From Haliotis asinina (Eukaryota > Mollusca > Gastropoda > Lepetellida > Haliotidae): DNA of 64,000 nt. The notes below the pieces were generated by a model. It worked only from the letters and a program-made list of their open reading frames with translations, searched no databases and had not been told where the DNA came from. The stretch is taken from positions 17,765,501-17,829,500 of the forward strand of contig NC_090295.1 in assembly GCF_037392515.1 (NCBI RefSeq). The letters run 5' to 3'. Shown in pieces: positions 59,525-64,000 of the stretch (position 1 is its first letter; each line of letters starts with the position of its first letter). Position numbers and translations under genes: made by a program.

Positions 59525-60631
59525 TCACCCATGCCCTCTATACAATGTTTTCAGCTCGCTGGGAGAACATTCTGTCAGTCGGTGCCCCACAACACAGAAG
59601 AGTCCCTCGGACGTACCTCGGACGTAGGCAGCAAGGCGTCCATCGCCACTGAACGTCAACACCAGTACGTCGCAGGTCATCAGGACGTGGTGGTCGTATA
59701 CCGCGTTCTCAAGACCTTGACAGCCAAGCACAGTATCATCCATGTCGTATACAGACATTCCTGTGTCTATAATTTGACCAGGGAATAATATTTTCGCGTT
59801 ATTTCGAATATCTTCCGAATCGGATGTGACGAATACTTTGTATCTCATGACGTCACTATATTGTCCGAGGAAGTTCCATATTAACTCGACGTCATCTAAT
59901 GTGGTTGCTCGGTGTCCGAATTCCGATACCCTTATATGGGCACATATCAGCTGATAATCCGAATTTGGCCTCGCCTTGGAAATGAAACCTGTTAATGATC
60001 TATTGAGACTGGGAGAGAGTTGAAATATATCTTTATAAGCTTTTGCAAACACTTGATCTGTCGTCATGTCCCTCATCCATGACAGAGGACCGTCGATATA
60101 ACGTGAGTTCGTTTTAAGCGAATCGACATAGTCGAGGTTGGATGTGATATAAGTGACATCATGTCTTAACCATTTGTCGAAGTCAACTGTTTTCGCACGA
60201 AGCACAAGATTTGCGTTTTTGTACAAATTATGGAAACCTTTGGACGCCGTATGCCCAAGATGTGCAACCTCGTCTACAACCGAATACCAATCTACTAGGT
60301 TAGGTGTTACGTATGACGTAAGATTGCATGGTGGTGACGTCATTTCGATTCCAAATTTCCGATTGGTTGCGAGCGATATTAGATACGTCATCAATATTCC
60401 CATAACACGGTCAGACCAGCCACCACACAGTCCAAATCTGCCGCCACAGTGGTAGATAATGTAACGACTGCGTGTTTGTTTTGCCGCCAACGGCGTCATC
60501 TCGACATCCGTGACGTCGACGTCGGTAACCTTGATCTGTTGGTACAGGAAGAACATTACGGGCAAGACGATCAACAACTTGACAACTTTTATCTGCAACA
60601 GAAAGATAAGATAAGATAGTAGATATCGCAT
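59525..60631 (-). CDS. Fucosyltransferase-like type II glycosyltransferase
   Basis: A 368-codon frame. Residues 16-30 (VVKLLIVLPVMFFLY) form an N-terminal membrane anchor, giving a Golgi type II layout with short stem. 'HCGGRFGLCGGWSDRVMGIL' (about residues 60-80) resembles the G-x-G-x-x-R loop of GDP-fucose enzymes. 'ICAHIRVSEFGH', 'FVTSDSEDIRNNA' and 'CDVLVLTFSGDGRLAAYVRG' follow in the order seen in NodZ/GT23- and GT11-like folds. The expected role is transfer of fucose to glycans; the acceptor is unknown. A strong splice acceptor (pyrimidines, then TTGCAG) lies at 60593-60594, so residues 1-13 may be intron and the true start may lie in an upstream exon. An ATTAAA lies about 45 bp past the TGA. 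The family call is moderate. Confidence 0.65.
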   Translation of the reverse strand: MRYLLSYLIFLLQIKVVKLLIVLPVMFFLYQQIKVTDVDVTDVEMTPLAAKQTRSRYIIYHCGGRFGLCGGWSDRVMGILMTYLISLATNRKFGIEMTSPPCNLTSYVTPNLVDWYSVVDEVAHLGHTASKGFHNLYKNANLVLRAKTVDFDKWLRHDVTYITSNLDYVDSLKTNSRYIDGPLSWMRDMTTDQVFAKAYKDIFQLSPSLNRSLTGFISKARPNSDYQLICAHIRVSEFGHRATTLDDVELIWNFLGQYSDVMRYKVFVTSDSEDIRNNAKILFPGQIIDTGMSVYDMDDTVLGCQGLENAVYDHHVLMTCDVLVLTFSGDGRLAAYVRGTSEGLFCVVGHRLTECSPSELKTLYRGHG

Positions 60632-60914
60632 GCATGTTGACTATTTCAAAACATCTGTTGCATTTATAACACCTAGAGGTAAGGACTGTCCAGATCTGTT
60701 TGTTGTAAGGGGAGGTAATCCAAAGCGGAGATAAAATATGGGAACTATCATTTCTAATTTAGTTAACTTTTCGATAATCTGGCGCTCATGGATAAAGGGA
60801 ATATATTCGAAACAGAACTTTTGTCAGCAGTATTAACAATTTTGAAACGTTTGTTGTTTTTTTTTTTGGGAGCAGACAGAAACCCCCTACCAACATAAAA
60901 ACTGTAGGTGACCA

Positions 60915-61080
60915 AACTTTTAAAAAATACTTGATAGAAACACGGTAATTATAGTTCTGTCAAAGGAAAGGTTTCTCAAGCGGCGAAGAAAATGAAGTCG
61001 CTGTTGGTCTCTGTGTAAACGTGATCGCTGTGTTTCGAAAACGAGAGTTTTGAATCTATAATAACACCGAGATATTCCGC
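60915..61080 (-). pseudogene. LINE C-terminal fragment
   Basis: On the - strand 'ISRCYYRFKTLVFE' in one frame corresponds to YLGVIIDSKLSF in another, followed by 'QQRLHFLRRLRNLSFDRTI', the well-known region behind the RT of CR1-like LINEs. It is cut by the SINE-A at 61078. Confidence 0.7.
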
Positions 61081-61257
61081 GACTAACGGAATCAGGTAGT
61101 CCAGCTCTCTGACTTGGTTGACACATGTAATCGGTTCCCAACTGATGATCACTGGATTGTCTGGTCCAGACTCGATTATCTACAGACCACCGCCATTTAG
61201 CTGCAATTTTGCTGAGGGCATAAAACTAAACTCACTCACTCACTCACTCACTCATTC
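61078..61257 (+). mobile_element. SINE-A, 5'-truncated
   Basis: Starts within the 'gcgactaacgg' block and ends in a long (ACTC)n. It is inserted in the LINE fragment. Confidence 0.88.
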
Positions 61258-61833
61258 ACGCCACAAACAATGAAAGGATGGGTATCTCACACAGGTGAGT
61301 CACCTGGGTATAAACACCTGAAGTTAAAGTTGTAAAATGTTGTATCGGATGGGGCTACTCATTATTGTTATTACAGTTATTGTACTCGTAGGCGCAGCAG
61401 TTACATAACATGTATGATAAATACACTTTCAAACAGCAAGCACTTTCAAATGGAACAGCAAGCAGGCACTGATTAATCCATATACCTAATCCACCGTACT
61501 TTGAGTGCTAGAAAAATCGTTAACTGCTTGAAGACCACAAGAACCTACACGCCTTGAAGACCTAAAGAAGATACACGTCCAGGTGCGTATCTCCAGAACA
61601 AATTCAGAGGCGCAATGCAGTGTCCATGGCCAGTGACAACATGTCCATTTATGTTCAGTTAGTGTTGACTTAAAACGTCTTGGATAAAACCCCCACGACC
61701 AGCAAAGTGGTTCCAAATGTCTTATAGATAAAACACGCTTGGTTTGCTACTTACACTGAGTCACATTACGATACATGCCATTCGAAACAAAATCAAATAA
61801 AAACATGAAATATTAATATCAACCAACGGTACC

Positions 61834-62046
61834 TTGTATCTGCCGGAGTGTACCACCATCGCCGAACAGCAGTGTATTTCATCCACCGTGCCGAAATATT
61901 CACCGTGTTACTGGCAAATGTTAAATGGATCGTTCGGCATCAAAGCCAAAAGCTACATGTGCAATATCGACGTGAGCACGTTTGAAGCCCACATTGATCA
62001 CATGATACTCTGTGAACACTTCAGTGACTACAGCGAACTTCAGTAG
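61834..62046 (+). CDS. Small Cys-rich ORF, possible exon
   Basis: The frame reads 'YLPECTTIAEQQCISSTVPK', then 'YSPCYWQMLNGSFGIKAKSY' and a tail with two more Cys, ending at TAG. Six cysteines and an N-glycosylation site (NGS) suggest extracellular protein. No clear acceptor precedes it; it could be a 3' exon of a gene on the + strand. Not recognised. Confidence 0.3.
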   Translation: MYLPECTTIAEQQCISSTVPKYSPCYWQMLNGSFGIKAKSYMCNIDVSTFEAHIDHMILCEHFSDYSELQ

Positions 62047-62511
62047 TTAAGTTCTCTTCATGATATAATGCTCGACTAGGGCAAAGCACCAGTCAAGCGT
62101 TCCCTTGGGTGGTTATTGTTGTACTGTCAAATGAATTATCGGATTACAGTTTCTTAAGGTTTCTTTCTGATGTCATAGTAACGTAACGGAACTCAACAAA
62201 ATGTTTTAATTCTAGTGAAATTACATTTTCAAATAGTTTTTACTTGTTTGAAAAAAATAGCTTTTAATGTAAACTAATTATATTTTGGATGAGACTATAT
62301 TTTTGCAGAACTAAGGGATGCGCACGTCTGTGTTCATGTGAAAATGGGAATGAGGTGTCACGTGGCCACAATCATTTTGTACACACGTTTAGGCAAGTCT
62401 CTCTTGCAGTGTCACATGCGTTATCACCATTTTGTCAAATATTTCAAAATTGGAACATTAAGACATACAGTCTGAACACAAAACATAAATATCATTCACT
62501 AACACCAGGTG

Positions 62512-62650
62512 CAGTGGGGTAGCCTTATGGTTAAAGCGTTCGCTCGTCACGCCGAGGACCTGTTTCGATTCCTCACATGGGTACAGTGTGTGAAGCCCAT
62601 TTCAAGTGTGATATTGCTGGAATACTGCTTAATGCTACGAAGAACCATAC
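62512..62650 (+). mobile_element. SINE-B
   Basis: 'ggggtagccttatggttaaa' head, 'gtttcgattcctcacatgg' B-box, tail 'gatattgctggaatactgct'. Confidence 0.88.
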
Positions 62651-62659
62651 ACACGCACC

Positions 62660-64000
62660 TTCATACTGATAAGTCACACTGTAACTAGTGATCGTTTCCT
62701 TCTGTTAAATAAAGGTGTTCAAGCAAAGATGCATGGCAACAAGGTCACACATCTTACTGCTTGACATCAATTCATTTGATCTACCTAATCTTAATAAAAA
62801 GAAATACAACGTGCATAAAATATTTCAATCTGTGACTGTTCTAATAAAAAAAACCAGGTCAGATATAAAAATATGTAAGTTTACTAGGTAGAGAGGCAGC
62901 CAGACAGGCAGGTAGGTAGGTACATAAATAAGACATATATCTAGTCTGATTTTTGCGATCAGCCAATCACTATCTTAGAACTGTTGACAAAAATTATACC
63001 ACATACAATTATATTTAGAATTGCTGAGTGCGGCGCTGAACAAGCTTAGGAGTAAAAATACTGGAAGCCGTTTCCGGAAGATGTCTGTTGTCGTTTTCGA
63101 TTCAACCGTTTGACAGGTGCTTGTCTCTTTCGTGGGCAAAATACACTGTGTTGTGTCTCTGATATTACATATATAAAACATTTTGAATACATCGATTAAA
63201 TGTTTACGTTAGACTGTTGAAATTACACCGCGAAATAGCATTATTTGACGGATCCGTAATCCGCTCAGTAGAGTCAATATCGCGAGAAACTCCGAGACTT
63301 CGTTGCTACAACATCAATGGCCGACGAAACTTGTGTTTTGAGTTGAAGGAATTGTTACATTGTGATTTTGCATCCATAATTTTCAAAGTAAGATCTCAGT
63401 ACTTTTCTTATTGCCAGTGGTCGTTTAAGCATGTGCATATTTGACAAAATTGATAAACCAGAGTCGTTGTCACTTATTCGTCTGCTGCAACCGTTCTTTT
63501 TTATTCTCGTGGGTTGCCCTTGTCCTGCGAATCCGATATTTTACTATTATCATTCTTGAAATATGACAGCCGAACATGTTTACCAAATTTTGTACAATTC
63601 GTAGTTCTTCCGTGAATAGTAATTATGATTGATTTTATACCAATAAATAGTAAAAAAATATATGTAATGCTCAGAAATTTCATTTGGAACCAAAACATGA
63701 TTTAATGTTAAATAACGTGAGATGATCATGATACAACTTCAGTCACAAATTGTTCCAAGTGATGTTTATCAATGGACTTACTTCTTCAATTGTAATTCAA
63801 TATGTAAAAAGGAACAGATAAAAACATCAGCAAAACAACAAATACCACATCAGCTGTTTAGATATTATTGTGTTTAAAAAAATCATCGTTCTTGAAATAG
63901 TTATTTATTTCATTGTCTAGTCATAGAAACATTAAAGTACTCATCTTCGCAATAACTTGTAGAACATTTTGAAACTAATATGATGCCTAGCTCTTTAGCA
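62660..64000. other. Gene-free stretch to the window end
   Basis: A 75-codon frame at 63217-63444 (+) contains a possible donor (AAAGTAAGATC) near 63386, so a 5' exon cannot be excluded, but no signal peptide or domain is visible. A SINE tail scrap (attgctgagtgcggcg) is at about 63021. Confidence 0.4.

Noticed and set aside
60153-60455. 100-codon + strand frame
   Set aside because: Antisense shadow of the glycosyltransferase.

Overview
This is nuclear DNA of a gastropod mollusc, most likely an abalone (Haliotis). The reasons are GT-AG introns, AT-rich low-complexity DNA and dozens of copies of two short retroposons: an about 270-bp repeat (called SINE-A here) and a tRNA-derived repeat (SINE-B). 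I know both from memory as abundant in abalone sequence. The species call is an inference; no search was run.

Host genes are sparse. One secreted-protein gene lies on the + strand: exon 1 at 18561-18876 (signal peptide plus a PAN/apple-like module), then exons at 19774-20060, 21851-22021 and 39775-39919, which together encode a GON domain of the kind found at the C-terminus of GON-1/ADAMTS9/ADAMTS20. Reading phases agree across all three introns. The 3' end is unresolved, with candidates at 43691 and 44853. A second likely gene, on the - strand at 59525-60631, encodes a type II membrane fucosyltransferase-like glycosyltransferase.

The rest is repeat-rich. Layout: 1-18.5 kb is intergenic, with SINEs, a broken gypsy-type LTR fossil (7.4-8.6 kb), a 61-bp minisatellite (10.65 kb), a hexamer array (11.9-12.7 kb) and microsatellites. 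18.5-45.2 kb is the PAN-GON gene with its TE-filled introns, including a decayed Tc1-like copy (24.8-25.8 kb). 45.3-47.3 kb holds SINEs and a decayed RTE-like LINE. 47.9-49.2 kb is a lightly damaged DD(82)E-type IS630/Tc1/mariner transposase. 49-59 kb holds SINEs, a 412-bp MITE, a perfect 41-bp palindrome and dispersed repeats. 59.5-64 kb has the glycosyltransferase, a LINE scrap, a small Cys-rich ORF and SINEs.

The most striking object lies in the 17.7-kb intron 3. It is a 9.9-kb foldback-type element (28508-38431) with nearly identical inverted arms of 3.7 and 2.7 kb. The arms carry about 180-bp tandem units, each able to form a hairpin of GCCCATGGGC-type palindromes. The element interrupts the reverse transcriptase of a CR1/L2-like LINE and is flanked by a 4-bp ACAG duplication. 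Removing it together with one ACAG restores LINE sequence across the junction. Its 3.5-kb core has no transposase that I recognise, and it is the best candidate here for something undescribed.
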